Shown piece by piece: positions 18,942 to 28,010 of a DNA stretch of 64,000 nt. Origin of the DNA: Paenibacillus_L residui (GTDB lineage: Bacteria > Bacillota > Bacilli > Paenibacillales > NBRC-103111); contig NZ_JBHTIU010000098.1 of the NCBI RefSeq assembly GCF_042677205.1, positions 24,324-88,323 of the forward strand. The letters are read 5' to 3'. The position numbers and the translations under genes were made by a program. Position 1 is the first letter of the stretch, and each line of letters opens with the position of its first letter. The notes under the pieces were generated by a model that saw nothing but the letters and a program-made list of their open reading frames with translations, ran no database searches and was not told the DNA's origin.

Positions 18942-19977
18942 ATGTATTCGGATAAACAAGTTTAGCCAAATATTCGACCGATTCACTTAATCGAAATCCC
19001 GGGTTTGAGAGAAACCGATCAGACGGCAAGATGATCATACGGTTTTCCTTCACAGCACGCAGCGATGTCCATGCAGGTTGGCTGGCCAGATCGGATTGAA
19101 TTTTCTTCTCCCCATCTTCTCGCGCCCCGTGGATCAGAATAAAAACATAATCCGGATTTAGCTCGACGATTTTTTCCAGACTAAATGGTGCAGTCGACGG
19201 ACTGTCGCTTGCTGCTTCCCATGTTTCCGCCAAATTGTTCATATGCAGCATAGTTGCGACCTCGATTCCGACGGTATCTTGCCGCTGCACAGAAAGGCTG
19301 TTAGGGGTCACGTTCAGCATGATGAAAGTTGGTGCATCACTGGCCGGTACCCGGGCAGTCCATTCACGAATTTCCTGATCCAAATCGGCAAGTGCTTCCC
19401 TAGCTTTGTTTTCCGTCCCGGAGAGCTGACCGAACAACACCGCTTTTTGCTTCAAGTCCGCATATGTACTCAGATTGAACAGGGCGAACGGCACGTTACT
19501 CGCATCCAAAATCGCCGTTAACTCACGGTGAAACACCACAGAGCCGATCACGAGATCAGGCTTTAAAGCAAGTAGCTTCTCCGTATTGACGGTCGTCATT
19601 CCCCCGACTTCTTCGATTCGCTCCGCCTCATCCGGCACCGTTCCACCCGGTGATGTGGCGTGGGCAATGGCGTGACCGTCAACCGAATAAAGCAAATCCA
19701 ATAGCTGCGGCGATAGGACGATGATGCGCTGTGGTTGCTCAGGCAGCCGAATCTCCCTTCCAGTGTCGTCTTCGAACGTGAGAAACGACGCCTTTTCTTC
19801 CTCCCCATCATGAACAGATACAGGTCTAGACTCCGCTGACGGCGATAACTCCAATGCATCACGATTATTGTCGCTCGCAGGATTGGACGGCGCTGCACAA
19901 CCGGATACGAACATAACTCCTGCTAGCAGTCCTCCGCTCCATTGGCGAAGTAAATTTTGCCGCTTGTATGCATGCAT
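18925..19977 (-). CDS. Lipoprotein substrate-binding protein (FecB/BtuF class)
   Basis: A 350-residue lipoprotein and the first gene of the Zur operon. The signal peptide (residues 1-30) ends in a lipobox-like FVSGCAAP. A Ser/Asp/Glu-rich linker follows, then the periplasmic-binding domain (DDTGREIRLPEQPQRIIVLS, later LLALKPDLVIGS and LNPDYVFILIHG). Length and pattern fit binding proteins for siderophores, heme or corrinoids; the ligand cannot be read from sequence. The start at 19977 is preferred over an in-frame ATG at 20160, since AGGAGGTTC precedes it and the signal peptide begins there. Confidence 0.9.
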   Translation of the reverse strand: MHAYKRQNLLRQWSGGLLAGVMFVSGCAAPSNPASDNNRDALELSPSAESRPVSVHDGEEEKASFLTFEDDTGREIRLPEQPQRIIVLSPQLLDLLYSVDGHAIAHATSPGGTVPDEAERIEEVGGMTTVNTEKLLALKPDLVIGSVVFHRELTAILDASNVPFALFNLSTYADLKQKAVLFGQLSGTENKAREALADLDQEIREWTARVPASDAPTFIMLNVTPNSLSVQRQDTVGIEVATMLHMNNLAETWEAASDSPSTAPFSLEKIVELNPDYVFILIHGAREDGEKKIQSDLASQPAWTSLRAVKENRMIILPSDRFLSNPGFRLSESVEYLAKLVYPNTYENGH

Positions 19978-20033
19978 CACTTTGAACCTCCTGTCTTTTG
20001 ATTCATACAACACTTCACTCAAAATGATGTTAA

Positions 20034-20048
20034 TCGTAATCATTACGA
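20034..20048. promoter_or_regulatory. Zur box (zinc-responsive operator)
   Basis: TCGTAATCATTACGA is a perfect 7-1-7 palindrome, flanked by TTAA on both sides. It matches the Zur site known from Bacillus (TCGTAATNATTACGA) and differs from Fur (TGATAATNATTATCA) and PerR (TTATAATNATTATAA) at the positions that discriminate them. It lies 57 nt upstream of the binding-protein start and immediately downstream of the -10 box, where repressor binding would block transcription under zinc sufficiency. Confidence 0.88.
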
Positions 20049-20061
20049 TTAACTCATGCAT

Positions 20062-20091
20062 ATTGTAACAGCGACTACTTTTATATGTCAA
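20062..20091 (-). promoter_or_regulatory. Sigma-A promoter of the Zur operon
   Basis: Read leftward: a -35 of TTGACA (20086-20091), 18 nt, then a -10 of TACAAT (20062-20067). The Zur box begins about 13 nt beyond the -10. This is the only strong promoter seen upstream of the seven leftward genes. Confidence 0.75.
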
Positions 20092-20163
20092 CCACTTCGT
20101 AATGTTTACTATTAATTTTTTGAAAATCAAAAGGACTTGACGGTTACAAAGGTTCCACAAGGT

Positions 20164-20616
20164 TTAGGTGGGAGGATGGCAAATATGCTGTAACGCCACC
20201 TCTATCGATGCCCCACCCTTTAATGCGTAGCTTGCAAATACATGACGGAATGTATGGCTAGTAAAATCAATTAATTCGTTGTTCTTATCTCGGATATTAT
20301 GCTGTTTAATCCATGGTCGCAAATGATTCTTATTCCAATTTGAATGCGAAGCCAATCCAACCGGGTAGCCTTTTTTGCTTCTATTTCTTGACAGGAACAA
20401 ATATGGAAGCCCTGATTCCTTTTGTAACGGCACTGCATATTCTTTGATTTTATCCAATGCGTATACTACTAGTTGATTCGCTGGCTTTGAAACCTCTACT
20501 GGTTCGGGACTCAACTTTCCAGTTGAATAAATTAGCATCGTATCGCCGCCTACTTGCTTGATTGAGGCGCTATAAATAGTGATCAACTCACTAATACGCA
20601 GTCCCAATTGAGTCAA
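20164..20616 (-). pseudogene. Truncated tyrosine recombinase
   Basis: About 150 residues of an integrase catalytic domain. Box I is present (LGLRISELI) and so is the His-x-x-Arg of box II (HTFRHVFASYALK). The protein stops at ICHPPT, where the LGH segment and the catalytic Tyr should follow, and its N-terminal DNA-binding half is missing. It is probably a broken relic of an element that once occupied the site between the Zur promoter and the Xre gene. Confidence 0.75.
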
Positions 20617-20693
20617 TATATTTAACTTATAATGTTATGTATTTTTTCGATTGAAACACTTACCCTTAGGATAAGCAGGGAGGTTGTAAATCG

Positions 20694-21059
20694 ATGTCTG
20701 ATTTAAAAAAACTGATCGGTGAAAAAATTCGTAGCATACGTAATAAAAAAAATCTGACCTTACTTCAATTAAGCCAAATAACAGGGCAACAAACCTCATA
20801 TTTAACCGAAGTTGAACTTGGAAAAAGAAATCTATCCATTGATTCATTGGAAAAAATCATGGACGCTCTTAACATAAAGCCAGGAAATCTTTTAGATTTT
20901 CGAGAAATCGATCCAGATTCTCAGGAATTTGAGACCAGAACTGTCCTTGAGGTCCACTATCAATTTCTATTAGGGAAGAAGAGCGAAGATGTAAAGATGA
21001 TCCATAAGGTAACAACGGAGATTTTCAAATCAATAGATGCCGCAGCGAGGTCTGAATAG
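20694..21059 (+). CDS. Xre-family helix-turn-helix regulator
   Basis: A 121-residue protein with a classic Xre domain at residues 8-62 (IRSIRNKKNLTLLQLSQITG, then SYLTEVELGKRNLSIDSLEKIM). A short acidic C-terminal region of unknown function follows. The ATG lies behind GGGAGGTTG. It is divergent from the integrase relic and may be a leftover regulator of a lost element. No partner gene is adjacent. Confidence 0.85.
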   Translation: MSDLKKLIGEKIRSIRNKKNLTLLQLSQITGQQTSYLTEVELGKRNLSIDSLEKIMDALNIKPGNLLDFREIDPDSQEFETRTVLEVHYQFLLGKKSEDVKMIHKVTTEIFKSIDAAARSE

Positions 21060-21085
21060 CCATTTTTTATCGCCATTAACACAAA

Positions 21086-21132
21086 AAGAGCGTTTTCTTT
21101 TTTACACGGGATTTCGCTCTTGTATTTTCTTT
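21086..21132 (+). terminator. Possible terminator after the Xre gene
   Basis: AAGAGCG at 21086-21092 pairs with CGCTCTT at 21115-21121, followed by the T-rich TGTATTTTCTTT. It lies 27 nt after the Xre stop. Confidence 0.45.
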
Positions 21133-21191
21133 AACTGTACCTGCCAATAATCGCTTCAATAATTTGTAAGTTTTAAGAGCTGACAGTATCC

Positions 21192-21686
21192 CTATGCAAC
21201 GCTTAGCCATGTTTTAATTTGGTCTAATGTTGCCTCACTTTTGGCTTGGTTGTAAATATATTCAATCATGTCGTGCTTTTTCTGGATACGGTAGTGATGT
21301 AACCCATCGTTTAAACTTCCTTGGCTGTCATACTGGTAATATAACGTAGAAAACATGAGCAGGGTCAAGTAACGATCAATCGCCTGAGTAGATCGAACCT
21401 GGTAACGATCCATGGCCGGTTGTACTTTCGCAGTTCGAAAATACGTTTCAATGTCCCAACGTTTGCTGTAATAGCATAGAATCTCTTCATTGCTCAGTGA
21501 AATATCCGTGCTCAGAAAGGCCTTCATCAGCTTAGATTCAAAGCCATCTCCCTCTTTCCAACATAGGAGCAGGGCGGCATTTTCCAAGAGATTGAGCTTC
21601 CCTTCATAGCGATATACTCGGTAAGCGGAGGAGCCGATCGTTCTCCAGACCTTCAGCTCCTTTAAAATACCCAATTGGACAACCAA
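21192..21686 (-). pseudogene. C-terminal fragment of an IS4-family transposase
   Basis: About 164 residues of a DDE transposase C-terminus. The motif YYSKRWDIETYFRTAK matches the Y-x-x-x-W-x-I-E-x-x-F/Y-(R/K) region that carries the catalytic Glu in IS4 relatives. The first two catalytic Asp residues and the inverted repeats are missing. It is an inactive remnant. Confidence 0.75.
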
Positions 21687-21805
21687 CCAGCCTAGGTTAT
21701 AACCAGGTTTCTGAAAATCCCGATCTCAAAAGTAAAAAAAGCGCTTGAAAACCCAAACGCTAGGTGTTATTCATGATAAAATGGCGGCGAAATCCCTTTA
21801 AGCAC

Positions 21806-22744
21806 TTAGTTCCAGAAATACTGCATCCGCGTATACCCGACATCCCATGCTTTCATGTCGCCCTTAATCGTGATCTTCAGCTCATCCCCCGGCTCAAGCG
21901 GAATCTTGAATAGCGAAGGGAACAGATCAGGATGAGTACGCTGAAGTTCTCCAGAATTGCTCATGATCTCCCTGTCATCCCGAGTAACACTGATACTACC
22001 GGAATAATCCGTTGGTTCGGGGCATCCGTAATCGAAGGAGAAAATCGTCTGTCCCTCAGACTTGTACGTGAACGTTCTGGAATCTCCGCCTTCAGCGCCA
22101 TATAGGTTATAGCGGAGCGGTATCTTCTGTCCGTTGATTTGAATACTGTCCGGTTTGTCTCCGGTGGATGAATTGCCCGAGTTGTCCGTCCATTCAGTGA
22201 TCGCCACAAACGGACCCTCTACTTTAGTTGTTATTTTGTCTACCGCCGCCCCTAATCCCCATAAAGCTATAAAAAGAACCATACCCGATATAGCCGTTGC
22301 CACCAGATTGCGCCCGAGGCTCCGGTAACGGAAACCAAGCTTGTACGCCCCAAAACCGAGGGCTGCTCCCATCGAATTCTGAAGAGCGTCGTTGATATCG
22401 AAGCTGCCCAGGAATGTAAGGGCCTGGATCGTTTCCAGCACAAGAATCGCGATGAAGAATAAGATGATGAACCGGACAAAGCTGACCCGGTATAGCCATG
22501 GAATCAATATACCGAAAGGAATAAACGCAATAGTGTTCCCGAAAGCCACCATACTCATTAGGTTGGGATGCAGGAGATCAGCTGGAGACGGCAAACTAAT
22601 AAAGTTCTCCGGCATGAAAATAAAGGTGTAGCTGGAAATTTGCTCCGAAGCCTCTCCTCTGCCGAAAGCGAAGAACATAAAATAAAGTACAATAATGGTA
22701 TAGACAATAGTTGCGGTTAGTAAAATTTTGCGTTGTTTGACCAT
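21806..22744 (-). CDS. VanZ-like membrane protein with C-terminal extracytoplasmic domain
   Basis: A 312-residue protein. Residues 1-175 form a VanZ-like membrane domain with N-T-I-A-FIPFG, LETIQ and FDINDALQNSMGAALG. After a fifth membrane segment, about 130 residues form a beta-rich domain (WTDNSGNS, QKIPLRYNLYGAEGG, DDREIMSNSG) that should face outward. The start at 22744 is preferred because GGAGGAGTTAAG precedes it. It is distinct from the short VanZ at the left of the window and has no van genes around it. The function is unknown. Confidence 0.82.
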   Translation of the reverse strand: MVKQRKILLTATIVYTIIVLYFMFFAFGRGEASEQISSYTFIFMPENFISLPSPADLLHPNLMSMVAFGNTIAFIPFGILIPWLYRVSFVRFIILFFIAILVLETIQALTFLGSFDINDALQNSMGAALGFGAYKLGFRYRSLGRNLVATAISGMVLFIALWGLGAAVDKITTKVEGPFVAITEWTDNSGNSSTGDKPDSIQINGQKIPLRYNLYGAEGGDSRTFTYKSEGQTIFSFDYGCPEPTDYSGSISVTRDDREIMSNSGELQRTHPDLFPSLFKIPLEPGDELKITIKGDMKAWDVGYTRMQYFWN

Positions 22745-22759
22745 GCTTAACTCCTCCAC

Positions 22760-23239
22760 TCTATTTTTCCACTTGTCACTATAACCTACTTGCCTGTTTC
22801 ATGAAACCCCCACCCCTTAGCTTGATTAACTTTACTTGCCCAAATTCAGTTCTATGAAATGTAAAAAGAGACACCCTTGACTCTCTGACCAACCACTCCA
22901 CGCAGAGGAGAACATGATATGTCTCATACGTTTATCACAACAAAATCATTGGAACAATCGGTCGGAACAATGGAAACTTCCGCTCCCCTGCATGATACAC
23001 GCCGCTCATGCTTACTTGATGCAGGGTTTGAACCGGTGATCCGACTTATAGACGTCCGCATTACACACAAGAGCTAAGCATCGCAAGGCATGTAGAATTC
23101 AAGGCAATATCTTCACCCAGCGATTGGTTTCTGAAGTATTTGGCGAGTCATGAATGTGATCGGTCGGTCTTCGCAAATCATGTTCCAGATTTATTGTGTT
23201 ATTCGCTTTTGCTTCATCCAGCAGGGCGGCCATTAACTT
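22760..23239. other. Gene-poor stretch with one possible small ORF
   Basis: About 480 nt without a confident gene. A 52-codon frame at 22919-23077 (+) starts with MSHTFITTKSLEQSVGTMET behind GAGGAGAACATGAT, a good ribosome site, but matches no family I know. It may be a small gene or the 5' end of a decayed one. The right part merges into the IS1182-type relic. Confidence 0.25.
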
Positions 23240-23560
23240 CTAGTATTCTTGGTAAGTCTGATCCGACCTCTTGGCTTACTTCCGCAAATTTTGAAGCAAG
23301 AAACGCCGGAATCCCCGGTTGTTCTTCATTTCACCGAATTACACTTTCCACCTCGATCATGCGCCGGACGGAAAGTTCACGACCTTCCTCGCTCTGAAGT
23401 TCTTCACGTGCTTTTGCCTTTTAGCCAAGATAAGTCATTTCTCACTTTAATCTCGCGATTCCCTTGCGCTTTGCTGCAACGCTCCTTAAGTGGGCAACCT
23501 TCAAGTCTGCACATCGGTAGTAACGCATTTGTACTTCATACACGCTTTCATTTTTTTGTA
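23240..23560 (-). pseudogene. Decayed IS1182-type transposase
   Basis: Read leftward, three frames together give the C-terminal part of an IS1182-type transposase. The pieces are a Cys-containing segment (YYRCAD...CPL), KGNREIKVRN-like residues, then EGRELSVRRMIEVESV, and after a frameshift FGEMKNNRGFRRFLLQNL and RKVSQEVG. Stops and frameshifts interrupt it throughout, so it cannot be active. Confidence 0.65.
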
Positions 23561-23670
23561 TGCTCTCGCGCAGAAGTGAAGCGCGCATGGGCTTAATGAC
23601 TGCAGGCGGCTCATTCAGGTTACAAAAGGGCGAGGGAGTGGGTATGGGTGAAGGAGTTTACGTCCGCCCT

Positions 23671-23721
23671 TTGAACGTCGTGTTGTACTCTTCTAACCTT
23701 TTCCAAGAACACGACGTTCAA
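23671..23721. repeat. Perfect 14-bp inverted repeat
   Basis: TTGAACGTCGTGTT at 23671-23684 is repeated inverted at 23708-23721 with a 23-nt loop. It lies between the IS1182-type relic and the hydrolase-permease stop. There is no T-run. It may be an element end or a transcript-stabilising hairpin. Confidence 0.5.
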
Positions 23722-23881
23722 GAGCGACCAGAACTCGTTCCCCCTCCCGACAACTGCAAGATTATAAAAGAGGGATCTGTCCCTAGTCATTTATGACTTT
23801 GAGACAGCCCCTTAAAATTAGAGTAGTAACCCGTAGTGCTTGATTTTACAACTTTTCCTCTAGATGGTTCAGTTATGACCG

Positions 23882-26800
23882 TTATTCCAACACCTCCACA
23901 TTCGCATAAGGAGATTTTGATGACTCTAACAGGGGCTGCGACACCCCTTTCAGATGCATGTCGAAAAACGCGGTAATGTAATCGCGTTGTGCCGCAAGCG
24001 CCTGTTCCGGCTCGACGATTCCAACACTCCCCTGGACGACTTGAGGAGAAAGGCTCAGCTTACTGCTTATTTGCGGCAGCAGATATTGTTGATCGGTGAA
24101 CGTATAATGCGCCCCGTTCGGTATCGCTACATCTAGTTTCCACCCGCTCGACTCGTTCCAGAACGATGCCCTATCCTCCGCCGTGAGATGGGAATCCACC
24201 TCTCCCTCGTCGGTAAAACCAGCATTCATTAGTAAAAACGGGCGGTCAAGTCCATGCTGAGCAACCGGAAGCAGGTGGTTGGGTAAATAGCCCATCGAGC
24301 CATCCATATCGATACCGGCGCCGATTCGCTCATCTTCATACATCGCTTGGGCAGCCGTTGCGCCGCCAGCAGAATGACCAAAAATGCCGATTCTAGATAA
24401 GTCCAGTGCAAGGTCCAACCCTTCAGGCAGCTCACGTTTCGCATGATCCGGATTGTTCCCTTCCTTGAGCGCCTCCAGTCGATCCAGTACAAACCGGACA
24501 TCATCAACCCTGACGCTCATCATTTTCAGTACCGTATCCGCCCCGAAATCAGGCAATTGCTCGGTCTCTATTCTCCCTTCGGGAAACTCGACGACCGTTG
24601 TCTCATATGTGTGGTCAATGGTCACAACGACATAGCCATTACTGGCCAATTCCTGAACGTTAATCGTACCTAGACTTCTCGGAACAGATCCGCCCGGAGA
24701 ATATATGATGACAGGCCAGCCCTTCTCTCCGTGCTCTGCGGGTGCGTTCAGCGAAGCATGAACGCCGATGTTGGATAGATCGATTCGGCCGGGCTCTACT
24801 CCGATTGTCGGCATGACGGTTTCGTCGTAAAATGCAGCTGCGTTTGGCGGTATATATTTGGCTTTCTGGCCAACCTCCCGGGTGGCCGGGTACCAGATGC
24901 TGATCATAAGCTCCCGCTTTCGATCCTTTACCCAAGGATCGGCTCGGTCGATATCTGTCAAGTGGAGCTCCGTCACGCCCACTGGCATCTCGCCAGTCGG
25001 CTCAGGTAACGTGATGTGAATCCGTTCACCGGTATGCGGTTCGTCGTATTGTACTGGCGGTTCCGCCAAGATGAACAGGCTAACGGCCGCAACCATTACG
25101 GCTGCTGAGGCGAACATGGCGAACCTAACCTTACGAGCAGACTCCCCGTTGATAAACTTTATGATAGAATTTACTGTGATCATGTAATATGTTATATAGA
25201 TCACCATAAACAATCCAACGCAAACCAATATTGGAAGCAGGAGATTTATACCACCCATTCCTCCGAAGAGCTTCCGCAGCCAGTTAAAGATAATCAAATA
25301 ATGACCGAGGCCGACCAACAGCGGCAACAAGAAGATCAGTGCGTTCTGTTTCAGGATCGTAGCGGCGATTTCCTTGTGGCTCACGCCGATTTTTTTCAAT
25401 ATCTCATAGCGAGAACGATCGTTCGTCGCCTCTGTCAACTGTTTAAAGTATAGGATACTGCCCGTTGCGAGAAGGAACATCACACCCAAAAACCCTAGAA
25501 TGAAAACATTAAAAGCTGCATTCTCGATGCCGAGGCGATACACGGAATAATAGGTCGATAGCTTCATTTCTGATGTCTGTATAGCTGCAAGCGCATCAGC
25601 GGTCGCCTTCGTATTCTTCTGGTCCTGAACGATGTAACCAACATATTGCTCGGTAGGAACTTGCGCTTCCAGCATGCGAAATGTATCGTCCGCAACGACG
25701 ACCATAATATCCGGATAATGCCAATTGAGAACACGTTCAATCGTCATGCCTGCAAATGCTAAATTAACGTTCCCATTAGGCAAATCCAGGGTGATGGTTT
25801 CTCCTGCATAATCCGCCCATTCGTAATCGGTATACATGGGGCGAATCGCGATCACTTGATCTGATTCGTTCAGCGTTAACCGACCAAGACGCAGCACATC
25901 CGCTACACGATTATATGCGCTGACCGATATCACTTTCACCGGATGCTCGGCTGCCTTGCGCTCACGATCAGACAAGATTTCGTCACTTGACGCTTCGCCG
26001 CTCAGATGGATGACCGGAATCGACATCTTGGCTTTCACGGGATGTGCATTGTCGCCACGTATGATCTCCTCGATCTTTTGATCGACTTCGTCATCCTGCG
26101 CTATATGCATGTAACTGAAAGGTGCCGTTACACGTGCCGTGTGCTCGTAAGCGTAGTAAGTGCTGAAACCGAAACTGAAGGCGCATAATGCGATAGCGGA
26201 CAAGATGGAAATGACGCTTAGCGTACGTGCATTCCCTTTCATTCGGTACACCAGGTTGGAAATCATGATTAGGTTCATGCCCTTGTAATAATGGGACTTC
26301 CGCCTCTTGGCGTATTTCAGCAGGTAAATAACGAGCGATGAAAAAAGCAAGAAAGTTCCTGCGATGATGCCGACGGTCATGACGCCCAGGTTCGTAAAGA
26401 TCTGTTCATTATTTTCAAAATTCCGAAGTCCGAATCCGTAGCCGACGATGAGCAACGCGACCGCGGCGGCAGCGGGAACGATCGACGCCCTCGGTTCCTG
26501 CTCCCCTTCCTGCTCTGCGCGGAACAATTCGATAAGCTTGAATCGATAGACCAATCGATAAGCTTGTATAGAAGTTATTGTAATTAGTATAAGAAATATA
26601 ACCACAGTGGTAAGCACCGCAGGAAGGGAGAACGTGATTCCGACATCGACAGCTACTCCCAATAAGCGCATTAAAATCATGGCAAACAGCTTCGACAATA
26701 GCGTACCGGCCACAATGCCGAGAACCAGGACGCCGGCTCCAATTATCATATTTTCATAGAACAGCATCCGGCCGATTGTTTTTTTTGGAAAACCTAATAA

Positions 26801-27076
26801 AGCATATAGCCCGACTTCTTTTTTTCGTTTGTGGGTAAAAAATTGGCCAGAGTACATCATAAAGACGGATACAAACAATACCAGGATGATTGATCCAACC
26901 ATGAACACAGATTGCATGCTATCTGAAGATTCGACAGCCTCGACTACCTGCGTACTATATTGTAGTGAAGCAAAGACATAAAATATGGCGACGCTTGCGA
27001 ACATGGAAAATAAATATATGAAATAGTTGCGAAGATTACCTTTTATATTTTTCTTGGCCAACTCAAATAACGTCAT
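23882..27076 (-). CDS. BceB-type ABC permease fused to an alpha/beta hydrolase
   Basis: A 1064-residue fusion. Residues 1-660 are a Bce-type (FtsX-fold) permease with ten membrane helices: TLFELAKKNIKGNLRNYFIYLF at the start, KRKKEVGLYALLGFPKK after helix 2, a large extracytoplasmic domain at about 310-500, and SRYEILKKIGVSHKEI before the last helices. After a further helix (655-670) comes an alpha/beta hydrolase of the PAF-acetylhydrolase/dienelactone-hydrolase type: SIWYPATR, a nucleophile elbow GHSAGG (Ser near 900), an Asp candidate in DMDGSMG, and the catalytic His in NGAHYTFTD (near 988). By topology the hydrolase faces outward. Bce permeases detoxify cell-wall antibiotics; the fusion suggests coupled hydrolysis of a lipid or peptide substrate (inference). 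Its start overlaps the ATPase gene end. Confidence 0.88.
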   Translation of the reverse strand: MTLFELAKKNIKGNLRNYFIYLFSMFASVAIFYVFASLQYSTQVVEAVESSDSMQSVFMVGSIILVLFVSVFMMYSGQFFTHKRKKEVGLYALLGFPKKTIGRMLFYENMIIGAGVLVLGIVAGTLLSKLFAMILMRLLGVAVDVGITFSLPAVLTTVVIFLILITITSIQAYRLVYRFKLIELFRAEQEGEQEPRASIVPAAAAVALLIVGYGFGLRNFENNEQIFTNLGVMTVGIIAGTFLLFSSLVIYLLKYAKRRKSHYYKGMNLIMISNLVYRMKGNARTLSVISILSAIALCAFSFGFSTYYAYEHTARVTAPFSYMHIAQDDEVDQKIEEIIRGDNAHPVKAKMSIPVIHLSGEASSDEILSDRERKAAEHPVKVISVSAYNRVADVLRLGRLTLNESDQVIAIRPMYTDYEWADYAGETITLDLPNGNVNLAFAGMTIERVLNWHYPDIMVVVADDTFRMLEAQVPTEQYVGYIVQDQKNTKATADALAAIQTSEMKLSTYYSVYRLGIENAAFNVFILGFLGVMFLLATGSILYFKQLTEATNDRSRYEILKKIGVSHKEIAATILKQNALIFLLPLLVGLGHYLIIFNWLRKLFGGMGGINLLLPILVCVGLFMVIYITYYMITVNSIIKFINGESARKVRFAMFASAAVMVAAVSLFILAEPPVQYDEPHTGERIHITLPEPTGEMPVGVTELHLTDIDRADPWVKDRKRELMISIWYPATREVGQKAKYIPPNAAAFYDETVMPTIGVEPGRIDLSNIGVHASLNAPAEHGEKGWPVIIYSPGGSVPRSLGTINVQELASNGYVVVTIDHTYETTVVEFPEGRIETEQLPDFGADTVLKMMSVRVDDVRFVLDRLEALKEGNNPDHAKRELPEGLDLALDLSRIGIFGHSAGGATAAQAMYEDERIGAGIDMDGSMGYLPNHLLPVAQHGLDRPFLLMNAGFTDEGEVDSHLTAEDRASFWNESSGWKLDVAIPNGAHYTFTDQQYLLPQISSKLSLSPQVVQGSVGIVEPEQALAAQRDYITAFFDMHLKGVSQPLLESSKSPYANVEVLE

Positions 27077-27830
27077 CCGTACGCCCTCCAAGCACCGTCA
27101 ACACATCCAGTATCTTTTTAAAGAATGCTTGTCGCGGTGTCGTTCCTTTGACGATCTCGGCAAAAATGACACCGTCTTTTAGAAAGAGAACTCGACTGCA
27201 GTAGCTTGCCGCTAATGCATCATGAGTCACCATCAGAATGGTCGCATGCTCTTGTTCGTTCAGTTCATTTAGCGCCTCTAGCAGGCTGGCCGCAGCTTTA
27301 GAATCCAGCGCTCCCGTCGGTTCGTCGGCCAGAATCAGTCGCGGACGCGTCACAATGGCACGGCAGGCAGCAGTTCGCTGTTTCTGACCTCCGGAGATTT
27401 GGTAAGGGTATTTTTCTAGAATATGCTTGATGTTAAATCGTTCCGCAATGGCAGACACTCTGTTCTCCAATTCGTCGACCGATATACCGGACAACGCGAG
27501 GGGGAGCAGAATGTTTTCCTTGACCGTCAACGTATCCAGCAAATTATAGTCTTGAAAAATGAATCCTAGCTTGGATCGCCGAAAAGCCGATAACTGCGCC
27601 TCGTTCATTTGAAGAACGTTTTCCCCGTCGATCACGATGCTGCCGGAGGTCGGTTCATCGATGGTGGCGGCCATATGAAGCAGTGTTGTCTTCCCGGAGC
27701 CCGATGGCCCCATAATGCCGACAAATTCTCCTTCGCCTATGCACATATCGATCCCGTGAAGCACCGGCACGACGTTCCCTTTATTCCCATAACTTTTCGT
27801 TAACGCTTTTATTTCAATAACCGTTTCCAC
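27063..27830 (-). CDS. BceA-type ABC ATPase
   Basis: A 255-residue ATPase of the peptide-detoxification/lipoprotein class. Walker A is GPSGSGKTT, the Q-loop is FIFQDYNLLDTLTV, the signature is ISGGQKQRTAACRAIV, and Walker B is LILADEPTGALD followed by VTHDA. The start is the GTG at 27830 behind GGGAGGAAAG; an ATG at 27869 has no ribosome site. It overlaps the fused permease by 14 nt and is divergent from the bceRS-like genes. Confidence 0.9.
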   Translation of the reverse strand: METVIEIKALTKSYGNKGNVVPVLHGIDMCIGEGEFVGIMGPSGSGKTTLLHMAATIDEPTSGSIVIDGENVLQMNEAQLSAFRRSKLGFIFQDYNLLDTLTVKENILLPLALSGISVDELENRVSAIAERFNIKHILEKYPYQISGGQKQRTAACRAIVTRPRLILADEPTGALDSKAAASLLEALNELNEQEHATILMVTHDALAASYCSRVLFLKDGVIFAEIVKGTTPRQAFFKKILDVLTVLGGRTDDVI

Positions 27831-27928
27831 TGTATCTTTCCTCCCTGCTTTCCCTTTTTCAATTTCCATCGTACCATGCCGGTGACTAGTTATCCTTACG
27901 CTGAACTTACGTTTTTCTACTGGCGAGC

Positions 27929-27942
27929 TTACATTTTTGTCA
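27929..27942. promoter_or_regulatory. Candidate BceR-type operator
   Basis: TTACATTTTTGTCA fits the TNACA-N4-TGTAA pattern described for Bce-type regulators, with one mismatch (TGTCA). It lies in the 180-nt gap between the divergent ATPase and response-regulator genes, about 100 nt before the ATPase start, where such regulators activate their transporter. Confidence 0.4.
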
Positions 27943-28010
27943 CGGTACTAGTTGCAGTAGTGTTAGCCGAATTAAGATATAATAGGATTAAGGATATGGA
28001 GGCGTATGGA

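Noticed and set aside
23140..23596. Rightward open frames in the IS1182-type relic
   Set aside because: Transposase similarity is on the opposite strand; the rightward frames show no motif.
27876..28010. Upstream extension of the response regulator with a hydrophobic leader
   Set aside because: It has no ribosome site, while GGAGG precedes the ATG at 28011. Receivers start directly there, and the extension overlaps the divergent control region.
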